Shown here piece by piece: positions 27,560-35,120 of a stretch of DNA of 64,000 nt (the first letter of the stretch is position 1; every line of letters begins with the position of its first letter). The stretch comes from Luteibacter mycovicinus (GTDB lineage: Bacteria; Pseudomonadota; Gammaproteobacteria; Xanthomonadales; Rhodanobacteraceae). A model generated the notes under the pieces. It saw nothing but the letters and a program-made list of their open reading frames with translations. It was not told where the DNA came from and did not search any database. The translations under genes and the position numbers were made by a program. The stretch is from positions 620,001 through 684,000 of the forward strand of contig NZ_JQNL01000001.1 in the NCBI RefSeq assembly GCF_000745235.1, read 5' to 3'.

Positions 27560-28510
27560 TCAGGCCTGCACGGCCGCCAGGGCGGCATCGAGGTCGGCAG
27601 GCGCGCCGATGGGCTTCGCCTCCACCGACTTGTCGATACGCTTGATAAGACCCGCCAGAACCTTGCCCGGACCGCACTCGAGCGCCTGAGTCACCCCGGC
27701 GGCGGCCAGCGCCTGGACACATTCGGTCCAGCGTACCGGCAGGTAGAGCTGGCGCATCAGCGCCCCACGAATGTCCTCGACCGAGGTGTGCGCCGCGGCG
27801 TCGGCGTTCTGAATCACCGGAATCGACGGCATCGACCACTCGATGGCGGCCATCTTTTCGCCGAGGCGATCGGCGGCATCGCGCATCAGCATGCAATGCG
27901 ACGGCACGGAAACGGCCAGTTTCACCGCCTTCTTCACGCCGAGCTCGGCAAGACGCGCCAGAGCGCGGTCCACCGCCTCGGCGTGACCCGCGATCACCAG
28001 CTGGCCCGGCGAGTTGAAGTTGGCCGGAGCGACGACCTGCCCCTGGGCCACTTCTTCACAGACCTGGGCGATCTGGGCGTCGTCGCCACCGATGATCGCA
28101 GCCATGGCGCCCACGCCAGCCGGCACGGCGGCCTGCATCAGGCGGCCACGCTCGGCGACCAGCCCGGCGGCATCCTTCAGGGACAAGGCGCCCGCGGCGA
28201 CCAGCGCGCTGTACTCGCCGAGGCTATGGCCGGAGAGGAAGGCCGGCATGACACCGCCCTGCTTCACCCAGACACGCCAGACGGCAACGCTGGCGGCCAG
28301 GAGTGCCGGCTGCGTGTTCTCGGTGCTGTTGAGCTTTTCTTCCGGGCCGTTCTGGCTGATGTCCCACAGATCGACACCGGCGCCCGCGGAAGCTTCGTCA
28401 AAGGTGGCACGGACTTCAGGGTGCGCGGCGGCGAGGTCGGCAAGCATGCCGACGGACTGCGAACCCTGGCCAGGGAAAACGAAGGCGAGCGAGGCGCTGG
28501 ATGAGGTCAT
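27560..28510 (-). CDS. fabD: malonyl-CoA:ACP transacylase
   Basis: 316-residue transacylase that loads malonyl onto ACP. The ATG at 28510 (MTSSSASLAFVFPGQGSQ) is the family start; the longer frame to 28552 runs into the intergenic region. The nucleophile is in LSGHSLGEYSALV and the catalytic His in SVPSHCMLM. About 110 bases separate it from fabH. Confidence 0.97.
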   Translation of the reverse strand: MTSSSASLAFVFPGQGSQSVGMLADLAAAHPEVRATFDEASAGAGVDLWDISQNGPEEKLNSTENTQPALLAASVAVWRVWVKQGGVMPAFLSGHSLGEYSALVAAGALSLKDAAGLVAERGRLMQAAVPAGVGAMAAIIGGDDAQIAQVCEEVAQGQVVAPANFNSPGQLVIAGHAEAVDRALARLAELGVKKAVKLAVSVPSHCMLMRDAADRLGEKMAAIEWSMPSIPVIQNADAAAHTSVEDIRGALMRQLYLPVRWTECVQALAAAGVTQALECGPGKVLAGLIKRIDKSVEAKPIGAPADLDAALAAVQA

Positions 28511-28619
28511 TCGAGACGATTCCGGGACTTCAAACCGCGAATGGTGCAGCAACCCGGAGGCGATTGCACCATTCGCAGGCGTGTGGTGGCGTCGGAGTCA
28601 GTCGTTGCCGCGTCACCGA

Positions 28620-29588
28620 TCAATACCTCAGAAGCGCGGACGCCCAGGTAAACCCGCCGCCGAACGCCTCGAGCAGCAGATTCTGCCCGCGCTTCACCTT
28701 GCCCGACCGGACGGCGTAATCGAGCGCCAGCGGCACCGAACCCGACGAGGTGTTGGCGTGCTTGTCGACCGTGACGATCACGCGGTCCATCGACATGTTC
28801 AGCCGCTTGGCCGTTGCCTCGATGATCCGAAGGTTGGCCTGGTGAGGGATCAGCCAGTCGACCTGGTCCTCGGTCATGCCCGCGTCGGCGAGCGTCTCAC
28901 CGACCAGCGCGTCGAGCGTCTTCACCGCGACCTTGAACACCTCGCGGCCAAGCATGGTGATCTTCACCCCATGGTTGGGCGCGTCGGTGAAGCCGACGGA
29001 TACGCCGACCGGGTTGAACAGCAGATGCTTGAATCCGCCGTCGGCGCGCATGCGCGTCGTGTAGATGCCCGGTTCGTCGGACGCATCGAGAACGACCGCG
29101 CCGGCGCCGTCACCGAAGAGAACGCAACTCTCGCGCTCGGTCCAGTCGACCATGCGGGTCAGCGTCTCGGCACCGATCACCAGCGCGCGCTTCGACTGTC
29201 CGCTGCGAATGAACGCATTGGCCACGCCCAGGGCGTAAACGAAGCCCGAGCAGGCCGCATTGACGTCGAACGCGGCACAGCCGTTGGCACCCAGCCGGTG
29301 CTGAACCAGACAGGCGGTGGACGGAAAGATGAGATCCGGCGTCGTCGTACCGACGACGATCAGGTCGATGTCGCTGGCCTTGACGCCAGCCGCCTCGAGC
29401 GCACGCTGCGCGGCAAGGAAGGCGAGATCGCTGGTGGTTTCGCCGTCCGCGGCGATGTGGCGCTCGGTGATACCCGTGCGCGTGCGAATCCATTCGTCAC
29501 TGGTGTCGACGATCTTTTCGAGGTCGGCATTGGTGACCACCCTGTCGGGAAGTGCGCTGCCGGTGCCTATGATGCGGGCGTATTTCAG
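28620..29588 (-). CDS. fabH: beta-ketoacyl-ACP synthase III
   Basis: 322-residue initiating condensing enzyme that joins acetyl-CoA (or another short acyl-CoA) to malonyl-ACP. Cys in AACSGFVYALG, His in IPHQANLRI and Asn in KHANTSSGSVP form the triad. No in-frame ATG begins the protein. GTG 29540 would remove the universally conserved first strand (YARIIGTGSALPDRV). The CTG at 29588, seven bases after GGGGAT, restores a normal FabH N-terminus, so CTG is proposed as the start. The nearby ATG (GATGGGG) is in another frame. A one-base error near 29590 is the alternative. Confidence 0.85.
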   Translation of the reverse strand: MKYARIIGTGSALPDRVVTNADLEKIVDTSDEWIRTRTGITERHIAADGETTSDLAFLAAQRALEAAGVKASDIDLIVVGTTTPDLIFPSTACLVQHRLGANGCAAFDVNAACSGFVYALGVANAFIRSGQSKRALVIGAETLTRMVDWTERESCVLFGDGAGAVVLDASDEPGIYTTRMRADGGFKHLLFNPVGVSVGFTDAPNHGVKITMLGREVFKVAVKTLDALVGETLADAGMTEDQVDWLIPHQANLRIIEATAKRLNMSMDRVIVTVDKHANTSSGSVPLALDYAVRSGKVKRGQNLLLEAFGGGFTWASALLRY

Positions 29589-29624
29589 AACCGTATCCCC
29601 ATCGTGATGGTGTTTCGGAAACGC

Positions 29625-29646
29625 AAAACGGCGCGTTGCCGCGCCG
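29625..29646 (-). terminator. terminator-like hairpin between rpmF and fabH
   Basis: CGGCGCG (29629-29635), loop TTGC, CGCGCCG (29640-29646). On the minus strand it is followed by TTTT (29625-29628). It lies about 40 bases before the fabH start, so most rpmF transcripts may stop here and fabH would depend on read-through. Confidence 0.65.
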
Positions 29647-29677
29647 CCTGCGTTCTGATCATCCCTGGCGGGACGGA

Positions 29678-29872
29678 TCAGTCTTCGACTTCAACCGCGC
29701 CGCGGGTGTCGATGACCTTCTTACCACGGTAGAAGCCGTCCTTGGTCACGTGGTGACGCAGGTGGACTTCGCCGCTCGTCGGGTCGGTCGACAGCTGAAC
29801 GGTGGTCAGCGCATCGTGCGAACGACGCATGCCGCGGGTGGACGGGGTCTTGCGGCTCTTGGCAACGGCCAT
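29678..29872 (-). CDS. rpmF: 50S ribosomal protein L32
   Basis: 64 residues with the family start [20 protein letters not shown] and the conserved [15 protein letters not shown]. The zinc cysteines found in some L32 proteins are absent, as is usual in this order. It is preceded by yceD (18-base gap), a conserved pair. Confidence 0.97.
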   Translation of the reverse strand: MAVAKSRKTPSTRGMRRSHDALTTVQLSTDPTSGEVHLRHHVTKDGFYRGKKVIDTRGAVEVED

Positions 29873-29890
29873 GGCGAATCTCCAGCGAAA

Positions 29891-30406
29891 TTACTTAATG
29901 AGTCCGCGGAGTGCCGCGAACGGGTTTTCGGTCTTTTCCGGCAAGGGTTCTTCTTCCTCACCGGCTCCAAGCATGTCGTCGGGCAACTCATAGTCCGGAT
30001 TGACCGGGACCAGGGGCAGCACCAACAGCAGTTCATCTTCGATCGTCGCGATGGGATTGAGCTTGCCGTCGTCTTCGACCAGCAAAGCCTCGTAACCCGG
30101 CGGAAGCCCGGCTTCCTCACTCTCACGCACGATCAGTCCGAGACGCGTATCGACTTCGACCGGCAGCACGAACGGCTCGAGCGATCGCTGACAGATGAGT
30201 GTCAACGGTGCTGTCGCACGGACGGCTACGTACTTCGTGCCGAAGTCGTCGGTGCCGAAGTCCAGTTCGTAGGTCACGTCACCCTCGGTGGACGCGATGA
30301 CTTCTCCGAGACGGGTGAAAACCGACACGGGAAGCTGACCCTGAAACGAACGCCGCGCACGAACTTCGCGCCAAGCGTCCACGGACGATGGCAAAGTCAC
30401 GGACAT
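29891..30406 (-). CDS. yceD: YceD/DUF177 family protein
   Basis: 171-residue protein that pairs with rpmF in most proteobacteria; implicated in 23S rRNA maturation in plants and bacteria, but its mechanism is not settled. It has the DUF177 core (CQRSLEPFVLPVEVDTRLGL) where the first zinc-like Cys is kept, and an acidic C-terminus (EEEEPLPEKTENPFAALRGL) typical of the family. Cotranscribed with rpmF. Confidence 0.93.
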   Translation of the reverse strand: MSVTLPSSVDAWREVRARRSFQGQLPVSVFTRLGEVIASTEGDVTYELDFGTDDFGTKYVAVRATAPLTLICQRSLEPFVLPVEVDTRLGLIVRESEEAGLPPGYEALLVEDDGKLNPIATIEDELLLVLPLVPVNPDYELPDDMLGAGEEEEPLPEKTENPFAALRGLIK

Positions 30407-30563
30407 AATCGGGAAATGGTAGGCATCAACACCCTTGAAGTCAACCGGTTAGGCGGTCGAATGTGGGACACAGGGCGGTTTTGCGCAGTCGCGGGGCTTT
30501 CGTGCAGACTGCCATGCCTGGTTCCCGATTGCCGCCACCAGCCCCCAGGAAGGAAGAGGTCGC

Positions 30564-31010
30564 GTGTTTTCCGTTGCATATTATGCACTTGCCATCGTCT
30601 TTGCGCTAGCGGTCGGGCTCTCCGTATGGGTGCTCCGCCACCAGCGGACGCGCCGACGCCACGGCGCCCTGCAGAGCCTGATGGACAACGCCGACCGGCT
30701 GGAGGCGGATCTGAAGGATTGCCGGGATCGCCTTCAGCGTGCCCATGCGGTGATGTCGGTCAGCCCCGACCAGCCCGCGGCAGGCGAGATCGAGGCTCAG
30801 CAGGCCGTGGACTCCGGACTGCGCGCCCTGCTCCAGCAGCGGCTGTGGATCCGCGACCGCGGGCCTGACGCCAGCCAGCGCGAGCTCGATGAGGCGGTGG
30901 ATGCCCTGGTCCGCGCCCGCCAGCAGCTGGAACCCCGCCTGCGTGCCCTCGACGACGCCCAGACCGCACTCGACACGGCCGTGCGCGAACACATTCACAA
31001 GGAATTCTGA
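30564..31010 (+). CDS. single-pass membrane protein with coiled coil
   Basis: 148 residues. One N-terminal helix (YYALAIVFALAVGLSVWVL) is followed by ~115 residues of helical, heptad-like sequence rich in Asp, Arg, Leu and Gln (SLMDNADRLEADLKDCRDRL). No recognised domain. It reads away from yceD and is followed one base later by the GTG start of the Maf gene, with AAGGA of the Maf ribosome site inside its last codons. A scaffold or cell-envelope role is only a guess. Confidence 0.75.
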   Translation: MFSVAYYALAIVFALAVGLSVWVLRHQRTRRRHGALQSLMDNADRLEADLKDCRDRLQRAHAVMSVSPDQPAAGEIEAQQAVDSGLRALLQQRLWIRDRGPDASQRELDEAVDALVRARQQLEPRLRALDDAQTALDTAVREHIHKEF

Positions 31011-31011
31011 C

Positions 31012-31593
31012 GTGCCCTCCCCGATGGTCGTCCTCGCATCGACCTCCCACTACCGGGCCGGCCTGCTGCGGCGCCTGCTCGATGACTTCGGGCAAGTTTC
31101 GCCCGGTACGGATGAAGCAGCCCTTCCCGGCGAAGCGCCCGCCTCCCGCGCAGCCCGTCTGGCGGAGGCGAAAGCGCGCGCGGTCGCCGCCCTCCGCCCC
31201 GGCAGCGTCGTGATCGGATCCGATCAGGTCGCCGATCTCGACGGCACCGTGCTGGACAAGCCCGGCACCGTCCATCAGGCCCACCGGCAGCTCGCCGCGA
31301 GCTCGGGCCATGACGTGGTCTTTCACACGGCCGTCTGCGTCATCGATGCGCAAGGCGACGCACTGACCCACGTCGACGAAACCCGGGTGACGTTCCGAAC
31401 CCTCACCCAGGCGGACATCGAACGCTACGTGGAACGCGAGCGGCCACTCGACTGCGCGGGGAGCTTCAAGTGCGAAGGACTGGGTATCGCCCTGTTCGAG
31501 CGCATCGTCAACGAAGACCCTACGGCGCTGGTCGGTCTGCCGCTGATCGCGACGTCACGCCTGCTGCGCGCCGCGGGCGTCGAACTCCCCTGA
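31012..31593 (+). CDS. yceF: Maf-like nucleotide pyrophosphatase, YceF type
   Basis: 193-residue Maf-fold hydrolase. YceF relatives hydrolyse m7GTP, cleaning methylated nucleotides. Motifs: LASTSHYRAGLLRRL (substrate loop), VIGSDQVADLDG (catalytic Asp) and DCAGSFKCEGLG. The GSDQV form and synteny with yceD-rpmF point to YceF rather than YhdE. GTG 31012 was chosen because AAGGA lies 8 bases before it; ATG 31024 is too far from any ribosome site. Confidence 0.88.
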   Translation: MPSPMVVLASTSHYRAGLLRRLLDDFGQVSPGTDEAALPGEAPASRAARLAEAKARAVAALRPGSVVIGSDQVADLDGTVLDKPGTVHQAHRQLAASSGHDVVFHTAVCVIDAQGDALTHVDETRVTFRTLTQADIERYVERERPLDCAGSFKCEGLGIALFERIVNEDPTALVGLPLIATSRLLRAAGVELP

Positions 31594-31597
31594 GCCC

Positions 31598-33217
31598 TCA
31601 GCCGCCGGCGCGCGCGGCAGCGGTCCAAACCCGGCAGGCGTCGGGGTCCGCGAGACCCGGCTCCGACGTCGGCGGCGCCGGCCCGGCACGATACAAGGCA
31701 AAACGACGCCGCTTGTCGAACAGGTCAAGACGAGTCACCGACTCACCCAGCGCCACGCGCGAACACACCGATCCCAGCCAGTCGCGCCTCTCACGCTCAC
31801 GCAGCGCGGTTTCGTCGACCACGAGCAGCAACCGCGAGCCCTCATGCAGGGACAGTCCTATTTCATCCAGACCCCAGTCGGCGAGCTGTCTTGCGCGACC
31901 ATGCTTCGTGTTCAGCGGACTGTCGAGCGCATAGATCTCGCGCCCGCCGCCGAGTGCGAAACGCAGTTCCGCCGCCAGCATGAAGTTGTCGGCCACCACG
32001 ACCAGGGATGGGTCCGCGCGCAATACCCTCGCGACCGCGGCCGAGGACTCCCGCCAGCCCGTGAAATTCGCCGGAAACGCCTTGGCTCCCGAAAGCATGC
32101 GGGCGCCCGACGGCGACGCGGCAAGACCGAGATAGGCCAGCCCGATGACCAGCCCCAGCGCCGCGAGCGCAAATCCACCGCGCGCCGCCCTGCGCCATCC
32201 GCGCGCGGCATCCTCGAGCAGTAACGGTAGTGCGGCGCACAGCAGCGTGTAAGCGGGCAGCGGCCAGTGCGCACGAAAGCGCACGTCGTCCGCGAACAGG
32301 CCAAGCACGAAGTAAGCAAGGACGAACGTGCCCGCGATAGCCGCGACGACATCGAAGGGCGCCTCCGCGCGACGGCGCCAGCTTCGCCACAGCGCCCAGA
32401 GCATCACCACCCATGCGACGGGTGTGCAGGCCACGGCCTGCTCCAGCGGCTGCACCAGCGCATCCGCATGAAACTGCCAGGGATTCCGGTCGACCAGCTG
32501 AAACGCCACACCGGCGCCGCGCGACGCCATGTTGTAGAGCACGATGGGCACGAGACCGATCGACGCCAGAGCCAGCGCAAGCCAGATGCCGGGACGCCGC
32601 CACTGCGCCCTGCCGCGCGCGGTGGCGACCAGAAACACGAGGCCGCCAAGCATCGGCATGGCGGCGCGATAGTGGGTCATCCAGGCGATCGCCAGCGCCA
32701 GGCCGAGCAGCGTCCAGTCGCGATACAGATTTTTCTCAAGTGCGGCGATCAAACCTTGCGAGGCAAGCACGATGGCGAAGGTCAGCGGTACATCGGGCAA
32801 CGCCAGCACACCCAGCGATCCAACCAGCGGAAGGCTCAGGGCGAAGGTCGCCGCCTGCCAGCGCGCTACCTCACCACCGTAGCGTCTCGCGATCGAGCCG
32901 ACCTGCCACGGGATGCAGGCACCGATCAGCAGAAATGGCAGGCGCATCGACAGAAGGCCGTGACCGAAGCACGCCTCCGATACCGCGATCAGCCACGCCG
33001 TGAGGGGCGGAAGGTCGCTGTAGCCCCATGCGGGTGTGAGGCTCTCCTGCCAGTAGAACGCTTCGTCACCGAAGGGCGACAAGGTGCATGCGATGAAAAG
33101 CTTGCCCAGCAGCGCCAGCGCGAACAGGACGAGAAACGTGCCTCGCCAGGATCGCGCGCGCGCCGCTACACTCGAACGATCTCGCATCGACATGGCCAGG
33201 ACGGGGAGCTCACGCAT
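31598..33217 (-). CDS. GT39-family membrane glycosyltransferase
   Basis: 539-residue (or slightly shorter) protein of the ArnT/PMT type with about 11 membrane helices. The first periplasmic loop has the catalytic motif SPFGDEAFYWQESLTPAWGY followed by SDLPPLTAWLIA, with the acidic residues that coordinate the lipid-linked sugar donor. Such enzymes move a sugar from undecaprenyl-phosphate to lipid A, glycans or proteins; the acceptor is unknown. The ATG at 33217 is only 5 bases from the divergent moxR gene, so ATG 33193 or 33187 may be the real start. It ends 4 bases from the convergent yceF gene. Confidence 0.88.
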   Translation of the reverse strand: MRELPVLAMSMRDRSSVAARARSWRGTFLVLFALALLGKLFIACTLSPFGDEAFYWQESLTPAWGYSDLPPLTAWLIAVSEACFGHGLLSMRLPFLLIGACIPWQVGSIARRYGGEVARWQAATFALSLPLVGSLGVLALPDVPLTFAIVLASQGLIAALEKNLYRDWTLLGLALAIAWMTHYRAAMPMLGGLVFLVATARGRAQWRRPGIWLALALASIGLVPIVLYNMASRGAGVAFQLVDRNPWQFHADALVQPLEQAVACTPVAWVVMLWALWRSWRRRAEAPFDVVAAIAGTFVLAYFVLGLFADDVRFRAHWPLPAYTLLCAALPLLLEDAARGWRRAARGGFALAALGLVIGLAYLGLAASPSGARMLSGAKAFPANFTGWRESSAAVARVLRADPSLVVVADNFMLAAELRFALGGGREIYALDSPLNTKHGRARQLADWGLDEIGLSLHEGSRLLLVVDETALRERERRDWLGSVCSRVALGESVTRLDLFDKRRRFALYRAGPAPPTSEPGLADPDACRVWTAAARAGG

Positions 33218-33222
33218 CGATC

Positions 33223-34164
33223 ATGTCCGCAACGAATCCACTCAACGATGAAATGCTGCGCCATCGACTCGATGGCGCCCTCGCACAGGTCAACGGCGTA
33301 CTTCTGGGCAAGCCACGACAGGTCAAGCTGGCGTTCGCCTGCCTGATCGCCGGAGGACACCTGCTACTCGAAGACGTCCCGGGTGTCGGCAAGACCACGC
33401 TTGCTCATGCGCTGGCGGCCACCTTCGACCTCGAGTTCCAGCGCATCCAGTTCACCAGCGACCTGCTGCCTTCGGACATTATCGGGGTCAGCGTGTACGA
33501 GCGCGAGACCGGCGAGTTCCGTTTCCATCCCGGCCCGATCTTCACCAGCCTCCTGCTGGCGGACGAGATCAACCGCGCCACGCCGAAATCGCAGAGCGCC
33601 CTGCTCGAGGCCATGGCCGAGGGACAGGTCACCGTGGACGGTGTGACGCACGAACTGCCTCGCCCCTTCTTCGTCGTCGCGACGCAGAATCCGCTGGATC
33701 TCGCCGGCACGTTCCCTCTGCCTGATTCGCAGCTCGATCGCTTCATGCTGCGCCTGAGCCTCGACTACCCCGACCCCGCCGCCGAACGCGCGCTGCTGAT
33801 CGGCGAGGACCGCCGCGACATGATGGCCTCGCTCAGTCCACGCCTCGACATCGCGGCGATCGACCAGTTGCATGCGGCATCCCAGGCGGTGAAGGTCACC
33901 GGCACCCTGCTCGACTACCTGCAGGCCCTGCTGACGGCCAGCCGTAAACACAGCGAAGTGCGGGTCGGCCTGTCGCCCCGCGCCGGACTCGCCCTGCTTG
34001 CGGCATCGCGCGCGTGGGCGTTGCTGAGCGGCCGTGACTACGTCATTCCCGAGGACGTCCAGACCGTGTTCGTCCCCACCGCCGCGCACCGACTGGTGCC
34101 CGGACGGGGAAGCCAGCGCGAGGTCATTGCCCGGGCGATTCTCGCCGAGACCGCGGTGCCCTGA
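33223..34164 (+). CDS. MoxR-family AAA+ ATPase
   Basis: 313-residue chaperone-like ATPase. Walker A is in EDVPGVGKTTLAHAL, Walker B in LLLADEINRATPKSQSALLE, and the sensor region in VATQNPLDLAGTFPLPDSQL. It is the first gene of a MoxR-DUF58-transglutaminase operon widely found in bacteria; the cellular role of that operon is not well defined. The stop codon overlaps the next start (TGATG). Confidence 0.95.
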   Translation: MSATNPLNDEMLRHRLDGALAQVNGVLLGKPRQVKLAFACLIAGGHLLLEDVPGVGKTTLAHALAATFDLEFQRIQFTSDLLPSDIIGVSVYERETGEFRFHPGPIFTSLLLADEINRATPKSQSALLEAMAEGQVTVDGVTHELPRPFFVVATQNPLDLAGTFPLPDSQLDRFMLRLSLDYPDPAAERALLIGEDRRDMMASLSPRLDIAAIDQLHAASQAVKVTGTLLDYLQALLTASRKHSEVRVGLSPRAGLALLAASRAWALLSGRDYVIPEDVQTVFVPTAAHRLVPGRGSQREVIARAILAETAVP

Positions 34165-35120
34165 TGCCCGACGCGGTGCAGCGACTCACCGCCTGGGCGG
34201 AGCGACGACTGCCGTCACTCACCCGCATGCGCCAGCGCGAGCCGATGCCCATCGTGCTGCACCGGCGGCGCATCTATATCGTGCCGACGGGTTTCGGCCT
34301 GGGGTTTACCGTGCTGCTGGCCGTCATGCTGATCGGCGCGCTGAACTACGCCAATAACGCCGCCCTGCTCCTCACCTGTCTGGTCGGCTCGGTGAGTGCC
34401 GGCAGCATGCTGGTGGCGTTTCGCGTGCTCAACGGCATCACCGTGGGCGGCCTGCGGATGGGCACGGCGCGCGCCGGCGAGAACGTTCGTGTCTTCCTCG
34501 ATATCGGCGCATCGCAGCGCGAGCGCATGGCTGTGCGCCTGGATGTCGACGGCAGGGAACACGTGGTGGTCGTACCGGCAGGCGGAGCGGCGACGGTGGA
34601 GTTCGACCTGCCCACCGAGTTCCGCGGCTGGTTGCCGCTGCCGCGCATGCGACTGCACAGCCGCTGGCCTCTGGGCATGTTCCGTGTCTGGAGCTGGCTC
34701 AATCCCGATCGGGCCGTGCTCGTGTATCCGCGCCCCGAAGGCATGGGTCCGACACCTTTCGAACCGCAGGGCGATGCGGACCGCGGTCGCCCCCGCCCCG
34801 GCGACGAACTCGCTTCGCTGCGCGAATATCGTGCCGGCGATCCGCGCCGGCTTATCGCCTGGAAACTGAGTGCCCGGCACCACTCCCTGCTGGTGAAGGA
34901 TCTGGAACAGCCCGCGCCACAGGAAGACTGGCGACTGGACTGGGACAGCATGCACGGACTCGACGACGAGTCGCGGATCTCCCGACTGGCCCGCTGGGTG
35001 GACGAGGCTCGCGAATCCGGCCGTCGCTGGAGCCTTCGCCTGCCGGACGGATATTTCGACGTGGCACAGGGTGACGAGCATTACCACCGCTGCATGACCG
35101 CCCTGGCGCTGCGCCCATGA
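34164..35120 (+). CDS. DUF58 domain protein
   Basis: 318 residues. Two close membrane helices near residues 35-80 (FGLGFTVLLAVMLIGALNYA), a beta-rich middle region, and the DUF58 vWA-like signature near residue 210-235 (PGDELASLREYRAGDPRRLI, then AWKLSARH). It normally acts with the MoxR ATPase encoded just before it. It overlaps both neighbours (TGATG upstream, ATGA downstream). Confidence 0.93.
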   Translation: MPDAVQRLTAWAERRLPSLTRMRQREPMPIVLHRRRIYIVPTGFGLGFTVLLAVMLIGALNYANNAALLLTCLVGSVSAGSMLVAFRVLNGITVGGLRMGTARAGENVRVFLDIGASQRERMAVRLDVDGREHVVVVPAGGAATVEFDLPTEFRGWLPLPRMRLHSRWPLGMFRVWSWLNPDRAVLVYPRPEGMGPTPFEPQGDADRGRPRPGDELASLREYRAGDPRRLIAWKLSARHHSLLVKDLEQPAPQEDWRLDWDSMHGLDDESRISRLARWVDEARESGRRWSLRLPDGYFDVAQGDEHYHRCMTALALRP

